From positions 540,001 to 604,000 of the forward strand of contig NZ_CP087598.1 of assembly GCF_020990385.1 (NCBI RefSeq): a DNA stretch of 64,000 nucleotides. The letters run 5' to 3'. A model generated the notes under the pieces. That model saw nothing but the letters and a program-made list of their open reading frames with translations. It was not told where the DNA came from and did not search any database. The translations under genes and the position numbers were made by a program. Below, piece after piece: positions 28,527-35,630 of this stretch (position 1 is its first letter; each line of letters starts with the position of its first letter). The DNA comes from Paracoccus sp. MA. GTDB lineage: Bacteria > Pseudomonadota > Alphaproteobacteria > Rhodobacterales > Rhodobacteraceae.

Positions 28527-28600
28527 GATGTCCTTCCTCCTCTGGGCGGGTCTGACCGCCGCCTCCTCCAAAAGGCTGCCGAAGAAAGAGGGGCTTGTCA

Positions 28601-28623
28601 ATAAATCAATTTCGTTGATTTAT
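28601..28623. promoter_or_regulatory. Perfect palindromic operator between frcB and frcR
   Basis: ATAAATCAA-TTTCG-TTGATTTAT: two exact 9-bp arms with a 5-bp centre in the 117-bp divergent gap, ending 20 bp before frcR. Its A+T content contrasts sharply with the surroundings. It is the natural candidate for the ROK repressor site controlling both directions. Confidence 0.75.
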
Positions 28624-28643
28624 ATAGGGGGGAGGATGGAACC

Positions 28644-29837
28644 ATGCCGAACACCATGCCGGCGGCGGCGACGCCGCAGGGGGTCCGCAGCCAGAACGAG
28701 CGCCTGATCCTGTGGCTGATTCGCCGCAACGGGCCGATGCCGCGCGCCGCGCTGGCGCAGGCGACGGGCCTGTCGGCGCAGGCCGTCACCAACATCACGC
28801 GCGAGCTGATCGCCGCCGGCCTGCTGGATGCCGGGGGCGAGCGTCGGCGCGGCAAGGTCGGCCAGCCGTTGCTGCCGCTGGCCCTGGCGCCCGAGGGGGC
28901 GCTGTTCCTGGGCCTCAAGGTCGGGCGCCGGGTGGCCGAGCTGGTGCTGGTCGATTTCGCCGGCCGGATCCGGCAGATCCGGGTGCTGCCGCATGCCTAT
29001 CCGCATCCCGACGCGATCCGCGATTTCGCCGTCGCCGGCACCGCGGCGATCCTGGCGGACCTGACCGAGGCGCAGCGTGCGCGGCTGTCGGGCATGGGCA
29101 TCGCCAGCCCCTTCTACCTGTGGGACTGGGCCGAGGAGATGCAGCCCTGGCGCGGCCGCGACCTGCGCGCCGAGCTGGCCGCGGCGCTGGACCTGCCGGT
29201 CTGGCTGGAGAACGACGGCTCCTGCGCCTGCGGGGCCGAGATGATGTTCGGCACCGAGGATCTGCCCGAGGATTTCCTGTATTTCTACCTTGCGCATTTC
29301 GGCGGCGGCGGCGTGGTGCTGGACGGGCGGCTGCGGCTGGGACCGTCGCGCAATGCGGGGGCGATGGGCTCCTGCCCGGTGCCGGGCGGGCGGCAGGTGC
29401 TGGACGTGGCTTCGGTTTCCGTGCTGGAGACGGCGCTGGGGCGCGACCTGCCGCTGGACGATGCCGACTGGCAGCTGCCGCCGGCCATCGCCCGGCAATG
29501 GCTGGACGAATCGGCGCGGGTGCTGTCCCATGCGGCGCTGGGGGCGGTCGCGGTGCTGGACCTGCCGCTGGTGGTGATCGACGGCGCCATGCCGGCCGCG
29601 CTGCGCGAGGCGCTGGTGCAGGCGACCGCCGACGGCCTGGCCGCGATGCGCCATCACGGCGTCACCTTGCCCGAGGTGCGCGCCGGAACCCTGGGGCGAC
29701 AGGCGCGCACGCTGGGGGCGGCGGCGCTGCCGCTCAGCGCCGGCTTCATGCCGGGCGGCAGTTTCACCGCCCCGCGGCCGGGACGGAACGGGCAGGAAAC
29801 CCAGGACGCGCCGATGCGTTCCGGGGAGGACAGGTGA
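28644..29837 (+). CDS. frcR: ROK-family transcriptional regulator of fructose uptake
   Basis: A 397-aa protein. The N-terminal winged helix-turn-helix (NERLILWLIRRNGPMPRAAL..., about residues 18-75) is followed by a ROK sugar-kinase-like domain with GLKVGRRVAELVLVDFAG and LENDGSCACGAEMMFG. The zinc motif usual in ROK proteins (CxCGxxGC) is absent; the region reads MGSCPVPGGRQVLD. It is divergent from frcB across a perfect 9-bp palindrome, so it is most likely the fructose-responsive repressor. The symbol is by analogy with alphaproteobacterial frc loci. Confidence 0.82.
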   Translation: MPNTMPAAATPQGVRSQNERLILWLIRRNGPMPRAALAQATGLSAQAVTNITRELIAAGLLDAGGERRRGKVGQPLLPLALAPEGALFLGLKVGRRVAELVLVDFAGRIRQIRVLPHAYPHPDAIRDFAVAGTAAILADLTEAQRARLSGMGIASPFYLWDWAEEMQPWRGRDLRAELAAALDLPVWLENDGSCACGAEMMFGTEDLPEDFLYFYLAHFGGGGVVLDGRLRLGPSRNAGAMGSCPVPGGRQVLDVASVSVLETALGRDLPLDDADWQLPPAIARQWLDESARVLSHAALGAVAVLDLPLVVIDGAMPAALREALVQATADGLAAMRHHGVTLPEVRAGTLGRQARTLGAAALPLSAGFMPGGSFTAPRPGRNGQETQDAPMRSGEDR

Positions 29838-29855
29838 GGAAAGGAAGCCGCGGCC

Positions 29856-30764
29856 ATGGCCGACGATCCATACAAGGCGCTGGGACTGGACAAGAATGCC
29901 ACGCAGGACGAGATCAAGAAGGCCTATCGCCGGATCGCCAAGACCGACCACCCGGACCTGAACCCGGACCCGGCGGCGCATGAACGCTTCAAGGCCGCCT
30001 CGACCGCCTATGATCTGCTCAAGGATCCCGAGCAGCGCGCCCGCTTCGACCGCGGCGAGATCGATGCCCAGGGACAGGAGCGGCCGCAGCGGCACTATTA
30101 CCGCGAATATGCCGAATCGGGCGACAATCCCTATCGCCAGCATCACGGTTTCGACGATCTCTCGGACGTGTTTTCCGACCTGTTCGGGCGCGGCGCCGGC
30201 GGGCGGCGCGGCGGCGGGGCGCGCAGCTTCGACATGCGCGGCCCCGACCAGCGATTCACGCTGGAGATCGATTTCATGACCGCGGCGCGCGGCGGCTCGA
30301 CCCGGATCACCATGCCCGACGGCAGCGTGCTGGAGGTGAAGATCCCCGAGGGCGCCCATGACGGCCAGGTGATCCGGCTGCGCGGCAAGGGCGGGCCCGG
30401 CATCGGCGAGGGCGGGCCGGGCGACGCGCTCCTGACCCTGATCGTGGCCGAGGATCCCGACTGGAAGCGTGACGGCAACGATGTCGAGACCACGCTGCCC
30501 ATCACCATCGACGAGGCCGTGCTGGGCGGCAAGGTCGAGGCGCAGACCATCGAGGGGCCGGTCATGCTGACCATCCCGCGCGGCGCCAGCTCGGGCCAGA
30601 AGCTGCGGCTGAAGGGGCGCGGCATCAAGGGCGAGGGCGGACGGCGCGGCGACCAGCATGTCGTCCTTAAGATCGTCATGCCGCCCAAGGTCGATGACGA
30701 GCTGGCGCGCTTCATGGAGCAATGGCGGCAGACCCACGCCTATGACCCGAGGAGGGGAAAATGA
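29856..30764 (+). CDS. cbpA: CbpA-like DnaJ-class co-chaperone (type II J protein)
   Basis: A 302-aa protein. The J domain (residues 4-70) contains the HPD triad in KTDHPDLNPD. A Gly/Arg-rich linker (FGRGAGGRRGGGAR) follows, and then the two C-terminal substrate-binding barrels, without the DnaJ zinc-finger region. It stimulates DnaK ATPase. ATG at 29856 lies 18 bp after frcR. Its stop overlaps cbpM by four bases (ATGA). Confidence 0.92.
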   Translation: MADDPYKALGLDKNATQDEIKKAYRRIAKTDHPDLNPDPAAHERFKAASTAYDLLKDPEQRARFDRGEIDAQGQERPQRHYYREYAESGDNPYRQHHGFDDLSDVFSDLFGRGAGGRRGGGARSFDMRGPDQRFTLEIDFMTAARGGSTRITMPDGSVLEVKIPEGAHDGQVIRLRGKGGPGIGEGGPGDALLTLIVAEDPDWKRDGNDVETTLPITIDEAVLGGKVEAQTIEGPVMLTIPRGASSGQKLRLKGRGIKGEGGRRGDQHVVLKIVMPPKVDDELARFMEQWRQTHAYDPRRGK

Positions 30765-31108
30765 CCCAGCGCCATTATACCCTGACCGAGACGCTGGCGG
30801 CCGTCAGCGACCTGACGCCCGAACAGCTGGACCGCTATATCCGCGCCGGCGTCGTCATGCCGGTGCAATCCGAACAGGGGCCGCTGTTCCGCGAGCTGGA
30901 CCTGGCGCGGCTGAGCCTGGTGGTCGACCTGGCCGAGGGCTATCACCTCGACGAGGAGGCGCTGGGCCTGGTGCTGTCGCTGGTCGACCAGTTGCACGGG
31001 CTGCGCGGCGACATGCGGGCGATCCTGGACGCCGTGGCGCGCGAGCCGGTGGAAACCCGGGTGCGGTTGAAGGCCGCGATCCGCGAGGTGCGGGTGGTGA
31101 CGCGCTAA
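30761..31108 (+). CDS. cbpM: Chaperone modulator CbpM
   Basis: A 115-aa MerR-like helical protein. CbpM binds and inhibits the J domain of CbpA. The sequence (LTPEQLDRYIRAGVVMPV, then LDLARLSLVVDLAEGYHLD) fits the family, and gene order cbpA-cbpM with an ATGA overlap supports it strongly. The end overlaps the convergent DUF1289 gene by four bases. Confidence 0.88.
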   Translation: MTQRHYTLTETLAAVSDLTPEQLDRYIRAGVVMPVQSEQGPLFRELDLARLSLVVDLAEGYHLDEEALGLVLSLVDQLHGLRGDMRAILDAVAREPVETRVRLKAAIREVRVVTR

Positions 31109-31272
31109 TCCGCCGGCCGCCGGCGGGGCAGCTCGGCCATGACGGCCAGCCGCTCGGCCTCGGTCATGCGGCCCCAGCGGGTGATCTCGTCGATGCTGCG
31201 CAGGCAGCCGGTGCAAAGCCGGCTTGCCGGGTCGATCTTGCAGATGTCGATGCAGGGGGTCGAGGGCTTCAT
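31105..31272 (-). CDS. DUF1289 small cysteine-motif protein
   Basis: A 55-aa protein reading [20 protein letters not shown] then [20 protein letters not shown]. The pattern C7-x3-C11-x8-C20-x2-C23, with [12 protein letters not shown] after it, is the DUF1289 signature, a putative iron-sulfur or zinc protein of unknown role. The start overlaps the ruvX stop (ATGA), making it the last gene of ccmI-ruvX-DUF1289. Confidence 0.88.
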   Translation of the reverse strand: MKPSTPCIDICKIDPASRLCTGCLRSIDEITRWGRMTEAERLAVMAELPRRRPAD

Positions 31273-31745
31273 CCCGCCGCGCCCAGGAAGCGCAGCCGGT
31301 CCAGCGCACCCTGCAGGATATAGCCGGCCGCGACCTGGTCGATCACCTCGGCCCGGCGCTTGCGCGAGGTATCCCCCTCAAGCAGCGCCCGTTCGGCCGC
31401 GACGGTCGAGAGCCGCTCGTCCCAGAAGCCGATGGGCAGCGGCGTCAGCCGTTCCAGGTTGCGGGCGAAGGCGCGGGTGGATTGCGCGCGCGGCCCCTCG
31501 CTGCCGTCCATGTTGCGCGGCAGGCCCAGCACCAGCCCGACCAGCGCCCGGTCGGCGGCGATCTTCAGCAGCGCCTGGGCGTCCAGGGTGAACTTCTCGC
31601 GCCGGATCACCGTCAGGGGCGAGGCGACGCTGCGCAGCCCGTCGCTGACCGCGACGCCGATGGTCTTGGTGCCCAGGTCCAGCCCGGCCACTGCGCCGGT
31701 GCGGGGCAGGGCGGCGGCGAATGCCTCGATGCTCTCGCAGATCAT
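31269..31745 (-). CDS. ruvX: YqgF/RuvX-type putative pre-16S rRNA nuclease / Holliday-junction resolvase
   Basis: A 158-aa RNase H-fold protein. The first acidic strand [15 protein letters not shown] lies at about residues 19-33. [12 protein letters not shown] and the later [11 protein letters not shown] and [14 protein letters not shown] carry the other conserved acidic residues. In other bacteria YqgF matures the 16S rRNA 5' end; resolvase activity is also reported for the family. Its start overlaps ccmI and its stop overlaps the DUF1289 gene, each by four bases. Confidence 0.92.
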   Translation of the reverse strand: MICESIEAFAAALPRTGAVAGLDLGTKTIGVAVSDGLRSVASPLTVIRREKFTLDAQALLKIAADRALVGLVLGLPRNMDGSEGPRAQSTRAFARNLERLTPLPIGFWDERLSTVAAERALLEGDTSRKRRAEVIDQVAAGYILQGALDRLRFLGAAG

Positions 31746-32992
31746 TCCAGCCCCGCCTGTTCCGCCGCCGCCTCGATCAGGTCCAGCGCCGGCCGGTTGC
31801 CCGCGAAACGCTGCCGGGCCTCGCCCAGGATGGCGGCGGCGTGGTCCTTTTGCCCGATCACCGGCAGGGACGAGATCAGCCGCGCCCATTCCTCGGGCGT
31901 GCCGCCCTGGGTGGCAAGCCGGGTCTCCAGACCCTTGACCATGCCCTCGACCATCTGCTGGCGTTCCTCGGGGCTCATGTCCCCCGCCGCTGCCACGGCC
32001 TCCGCATCCGGGCCGGGCAGGGCCGGCGAGCCGGGTGCGGAAGCGGGCGCGGAATCGGTCCGGGGCTCGGGCGGGGTATAGTCCGGGCGGCCGGCGAACC
32101 AGGCCAGATCGCCGATCGCGGCGCGGATCGGCTGGATCCAGGGCGCGCTTTCCGGCCCCTCGGCCAGCAGCCCGGCCCAGATCGGAAAGGCGCGGTCGGG
32201 GCGGCCGTTCTGCAGATGCAGCAGCCCGACCATGAAGCGCGCCTGCGGATTGTGCGGATCGCGGGCCAGCGCCCGGGCCACCGCATCCTCGCCTTCGGCG
32301 GTGATGATGCCGCCCGCCGCCTCGATGGTCAGCCCGGCCAGCCGCGCCAGTTCCTCGGCGCTCGCAGCCTCGCCGCGCAGCGCCACCAGCCGGCGCTGCG
32401 CGTCCTTGGCGGCGATCAGGTTGCCCAGCCTTTCCTCGTGCTCGGCCAGCAGTTCCAGCCCGCGGGGGTCGTTCGGGTTCTTCAGCACCGCCTCGCGCAG
32501 CCGTTCGATCAGCGTCGCATAATCTGCATCGGGCTCGGGGCGCTGGGGCCGGGGGGTCCTGGCCTCTGCCTCGGCCTGGCTGGGGCGGCCGTCGTAAAGC
32601 GCCTGTGCCTCGGCGATGCGCTGCGCGATGGGGGCGTCGGGACGCTCGGGCTGGCCGATGCGCTGGTAAAGCAGGAAGGCCCCGACGAGCAGCAGCGCCA
32701 GAACCGCCAGCGCCGCCCAGCCGCCCGGCGCGCGGCGGGCACTGCCGGCGCGTTCCAGCGCGCGGTCGGCGGCCAGCACCTTGCGGCCGATCTCGACCCG
32801 CAGCCGTTCGGCATCGGCCTCGTCGATCAGGCCGCGGTCCAGATCCCGCCCGACCTCGCGCAGCTGGTCGCGATAGACCCGCAGGTCATAGGCGGCGGTG
32901 GGCTCGGCGCCCTCGCCCTGCCGGCGCAGAAGCGGCGCGGCGATGGCCACCGCCACCACCCCCGCCAGCGCGGCGCAGATGATCCAGAACAT
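31742..32992 (-). CDS. ccmI: Cytochrome c biogenesis protein CcmI (CycH)
   Basis: A 416-aa protein with two membrane segments ([20 protein letters not shown] at the start and [19 protein letters not shown] near 95) enclosing a cytoplasmic leucine/arginine-rich loop. A periplasmic TPR-containing part follows ([20 protein letters not shown]). CcmI holds apocytochrome c for haem ligation. ATG at 32992 gives the standard N-terminus. It is the first gene of an operon on the minus strand, divergent from soxB across 203 bp. Confidence 0.92.
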   Translation of the reverse strand: MFWIICAALAGVVAVAIAAPLLRRQGEGAEPTAAYDLRVYRDQLREVGRDLDRGLIDEADAERLRVEIGRKVLAADRALERAGSARRAPGGWAALAVLALLLVGAFLLYQRIGQPERPDAPIAQRIAEAQALYDGRPSQAEAEARTPRPQRPEPDADYATLIERLREAVLKNPNDPRGLELLAEHEERLGNLIAAKDAQRRLVALRGEAASAEELARLAGLTIEAAGGIITAEGEDAVARALARDPHNPQARFMVGLLHLQNGRPDRAFPIWAGLLAEGPESAPWIQPIRAAIGDLAWFAGRPDYTPPEPRTDSAPASAPGSPALPGPDAEAVAAAGDMSPEERQQMVEGMVKGLETRLATQGGTPEEWARLISSLPVIGQKDHAAAILGEARQRFAGNRPALDLIEAAAEQAGLE

Positions 32993-33195
32993 CGGCTTCC
33001 CCTTTTGGCTGCTGCCGGTGATAGCGGCTTTCGCCGCGGCGAGAAAGTCAAAGCCCTGCGACAAATGCGCAAATCGCCTTCGGGACATCTGCGCCGTCCC
33101 CTGACGCAATTCAACAATCGCCCCGTCGCAACGCGGCTTGCCCGAACACCGCCCTCGCTTCACTCTGCACGGGTCGAGTCGCAAGAGGTTCCGCC

Positions 33196-34467
33196 ATGCC
33201 CGCATCTGCAAGTTCCAGCACCGGCCGCTATTCGGTCTTTGCCATCGCTAAAGAGGCGATGCGGCTGCATACCGGCTGGAAACGCGCCTGGGCCAGTCCC
33301 GAGCCCAAGAAGAAATACCAGGTCGTCATCGTGGGCGCCGGCGGCCATGGCCTTGCCACCGCCTATTACCTGGGCAAGAATTTCGGCATCACCGATGTCG
33401 CCATCATCGAGAAGGGCTGGCTGGGCGGCGGCAATACCGGCCGCAACACCACCATCATCCGCTCGAACTACCTGCAGGACCCTTCGGCGGCGATCTACGA
33501 CAAGGCGCTGAAGCTTTACGAGAACCTGTCGCAGGACCTGAACTACAACATCATGTTCAGCCCGCGCGGCCTTCTGATGCTGGCGCAGACCGAGCATGAG
33601 GTGCGCGGCTACAAGCGCACCGTCTATGCCAACCAGCTGCAGGGCGTGGCGACCGAATGGGTCAGCCCCAAGCGCATCAAGGACATGCTGCCGATCATCA
33701 ACATCGACGGGCCGCGCTATCCGGTCCTCGGTGGACTTTACCAGGAGCGCGGCGGCACCGCCCGCCACGACGCCGTGGCCTGGGGCTATGCCCGCGCCTG
33801 CTCGGCCATGGGCATGCACATCATCCAGAACTGCGAAGTCACCGGCATCGAGACCGCGAACGGGCAGGTCAGGGCGGTGAACACCGGCAAGGGCCGCATC
33901 GAATGCGACAAGCTGGCGCTGATCGCCGCCGGCCACAGCTCGGTCCTGGCCGAGATGGCCGGCTTCCGCCTGCCCATCGAATCGCTGGCGCTGCAGGCGC
34001 TGGTCAGCGAGCCGATCAAGCCCTGCTGCGACATCGTCATCATGGCCAACACCGTGCACGGCTACCTGTCGCAATCCGACAAGGGCGAGATGGTGATCGG
34101 CGGCGGCACCGACGGCTTCAACAACTACACCCAGCGCGGCTCCTGGCACCATGTCGAGGAGACGGTGCGCGCGCTGATCGAGACCTTCCCGATGCTGTCG
34201 CGGCTGAAGATGCTGCGGCAATGGGGCGGCATCGTCGACATGACCGGCGACCGCTCGCCGATCCTGTCCACCACGCCGGTCGGCAACATCTTCGTCAACT
34301 GCGGCTGGGGCACCGGCGGCTTCAAGGCCATCCCCGGCTCGGGCTGGGCGATGGCCGAGCTGCTGGCCAAGGGCCAGCCCGGCCCGCTGGCCAAGGATTT
34401 CGGCCTGAACCGTTTCGTCGAGGGCCGCTTCATCGACGAGAGCGTCGCCGCGGGGGTGGCGCATTGA
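33196..34467 (+). CDS. soxB: Sarcosine oxidase beta subunit
   Basis: A 423-aa flavoprotein subunit of heterotetrameric sarcosine oxidase, which oxidises sarcosine to glycine, using tetrahydrofolate as methyl acceptor and releasing hydrogen peroxide. The FAD motif VVIVGAGGHGLATAYYLG is at about residues 43-60; GWLGGGNTGRNTTIIRSNY and GGTARHDAVAWGYARA are hallmarks of SoxB. ATG at 33196 follows AGAGG. Unusually, a separate small gene and 346 bp without a gene lie between it and soxD. Confidence 0.96.
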   Translation: MPASASSSTGRYSVFAIAKEAMRLHTGWKRAWASPEPKKKYQVVIVGAGGHGLATAYYLGKNFGITDVAIIEKGWLGGGNTGRNTTIIRSNYLQDPSAAIYDKALKLYENLSQDLNYNIMFSPRGLLMLAQTEHEVRGYKRTVYANQLQGVATEWVSPKRIKDMLPIINIDGPRYPVLGGLYQERGGTARHDAVAWGYARACSAMGMHIIQNCEVTGIETANGQVRAVNTGKGRIECDKLALIAAGHSSVLAEMAGFRLPIESLALQALVSEPIKPCCDIVIMANTVHGYLSQSDKGEMVIGGGTDGFNNYTQRGSWHHVEETVRALIETFPMLSRLKMLRQWGGIVDMTGDRSPILSTTPVGNIFVNCGWGTGGFKAIPGSGWAMAELLAKGQPGPLAKDFGLNRFVEGRFIDESVAAGVAH

Positions 34468-34575
34468 TGCGCGGCGCGGGCGGGTTCCTGCCGGCCTGCG
34501 GGGCGGATTTTGGGCCGAATTTCGCCCATCTCCGCACCGTTGCGGAAAAAATCGTGCAAGTCATGGGAAACTCTT

Positions 34576-34590
34576 ATTCATCTAATGAAT
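34576..34590. promoter_or_regulatory. Palindrome in an A+T-rich promoter region upstream of the small sox-locus gene
   Basis: ATTCAT-CTA-ATGAAT has perfect 6-bp arms inside a clearly A+T-rich stretch (34545-34605) that contrasts with the neighbouring coding sequence. It probably belongs to a promoter for the gene at 34628, implying independent control inside the sox locus. Confidence 0.45.
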
Positions 34591-34627
34591 TGTTAAGTTA
34601 CGTCCCCATGACCAAGGAGTTTTCTTC

Positions 34628-34906
34628 ATGGCCGAACAGAACAAGAGCAACCTCTGGCTCATCGTTGGCGTCGTCGTCGTCGTGCTGGTGGTCATCTATT
34701 GGTTCGTGTCCTCGGGCACCGAGCCGACCGCGACCGAGCCGCCGACCGATCCGGCCGTTTCGTCCGAACCCGCGCCCGTCGATGACGGCGCCATCTCCGT
34801 CGAACCGCCGGCCGAGCCTGCTGCTCCTGCCGATCCCGCTGCTCCGGTCCCGGCCGAGCCTGCGACTCCGGCTCCGGCCGAACCTGCGGCGCCTTCCACC
34901 AACTAA
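34628..34906 (+). CDS. Small single-pass membrane protein with Pro/Ala/Glu-rich tail
   Basis: A 92-aa protein. An N-terminal membrane helix (LWLIVGVVVVVLVVIYWFV, residues 9-27) is followed by an acidic, low-complexity tail rich in PAEPA/APADP repeats that ends in STN. There is no recognised domain. ATG at 34628 follows CAAGGAG. It has its own A+T-rich upstream region and a terminator-like hairpin at its stop, so it appears to be an independent unit between soxB and soxD. It could be a periplasmic spacer or wall-interacting protein; the function is unknown. Confidence 0.75.
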   Translation: MAEQNKSNLWLIVGVVVVVLVVIYWFVSSGTEPTATEPPTDPAVSSEPAPVDDGAISVEPPAEPAAPADPAAPVPAEPATPAPAEPAAPSTN

Positions 34907-34926
34907 GGCGCCTGTCCCGGCGCCTT
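34905..34926 (+). terminator. Hairpin at the end of the small sox-locus gene
   Basis: AAGGCGCC and GGCGCCTT form a perfect 8-bp stem around TGTCCC, starting at the stop codon. The T-run is only two bases plus CGGG, so termination may be weak. Confidence 0.55.
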
Positions 34927-35252
34927 CGGGTGCCGGCCCTTCCGCGGGTCGGGGGGCATTGCGCCCCTCGGCTGGTCTTCATGCGCAGCGCGGCGGGCCT
35001 GTCCCTGTCCACGCTGGCATGAGCGCGGCGTTGCGCGGGCCCTGCGGCCTGCCGCCGCTGCCGCGCCGTGTTCGCCTTCGCTTTGAAACGCCCGTGATCC
35101 GGCCCCGCCAGGGGCGGACTGCGGTCGCCTGCGTTGCCGCCCCCGGCCGGGGCTTTCCGGCCCGTTCCCCGATTTCCACTGCTGTCCTGCGCATCCGGCC
35201 TGCTCACGGGCCGGTTCCCCCTGCGCGCGCCCTGCCGCCGAAGGAGTGATCC
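34927..35252. other. Gene-free stretch before soxD
   Basis: 326 bp without a supportable gene. Open frames on both strands are shadows with no conserved features. The sequence is as GC-rich as coding DNA and contains many short G/C stems, for example GGGGGCATT-GCGCCCC-like and CGGCCGGGGC-type runs, but no T-run terminator, riboswitch or clear promoter that I can identify. The only obvious element is the AAGGAG ribosome site of soxD (35241-35246). Confidence 0.5.
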
Positions 35253-35630
35253 ATGCTGACCCTGACCTGTCCCTATTGCGGCATCGCGGCCGAGGAAACC
35301 GAGCTGCAACCCGGCGGCGAGGCGCATCTGAAGCGTTTCGGCCCCGGTTCGACCGACGAGGAGTTCGAGGCCTATCTGTTCGCCCGCAAGAACCCCAAGG
35401 GCGTGCATTTCGAACGCTGGCGCCATGCCTATGGCTGCGGCAAGTGGTTCCTGGCGGCGCGCGACACCGCCACGCTGCAGGTCTTTGGCACCTACAGCGC
35501 CCAGACCCCGCATCCGACGCCCGAGATCGTCGCCGCCATCCGGGCGCAGCGTCCGGACTGGCAGCCCGACTGGAGCGAAATCCCTGCCGACACTTCCGCC
35601 GACACCCCCGCCGAAAGCCTGAACGCATGA
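35253..35630 (+). CDS. soxD: Sarcosine oxidase delta subunit
   Basis: A 125-aa protein starting MLTLTCPYCGIAAEETEL. It carries the zinc-binding CPYC and the conserved HAYGCGKWF, with a total of about four ligands (C6, C9 and the HxxxC pair near 60-64). The family is usually about 95-100 aa; here the C-terminus is extended by an Asp/Ala/Pro-rich tail. It stops within the ATGA overlap with soxA. Confidence 0.94.
   Translation: MLTLTCPYCGIAAEETELQPGGEAHLKRFGPGSTDEEFEAYLFARKNPKGVHFERWRHAYGCGKWFLAARDTATLQVFGTYSAQTPHPTPEIVAAIRAQRPDWQPDWSEIPADTSADTPAESLNA

Noticed and set aside
34927..35252. Riboswitch in front of soxDAG
   Set aside because: The stems I can draw are short G/C runs that occur by chance in such sequence; no conserved riboswitch core was recognised.
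34692..35628. Long minus-strand frames across the soxB-soxD gap
   Set aside because: They run through soxD and the small membrane protein gene in antisense and have no conserved features.
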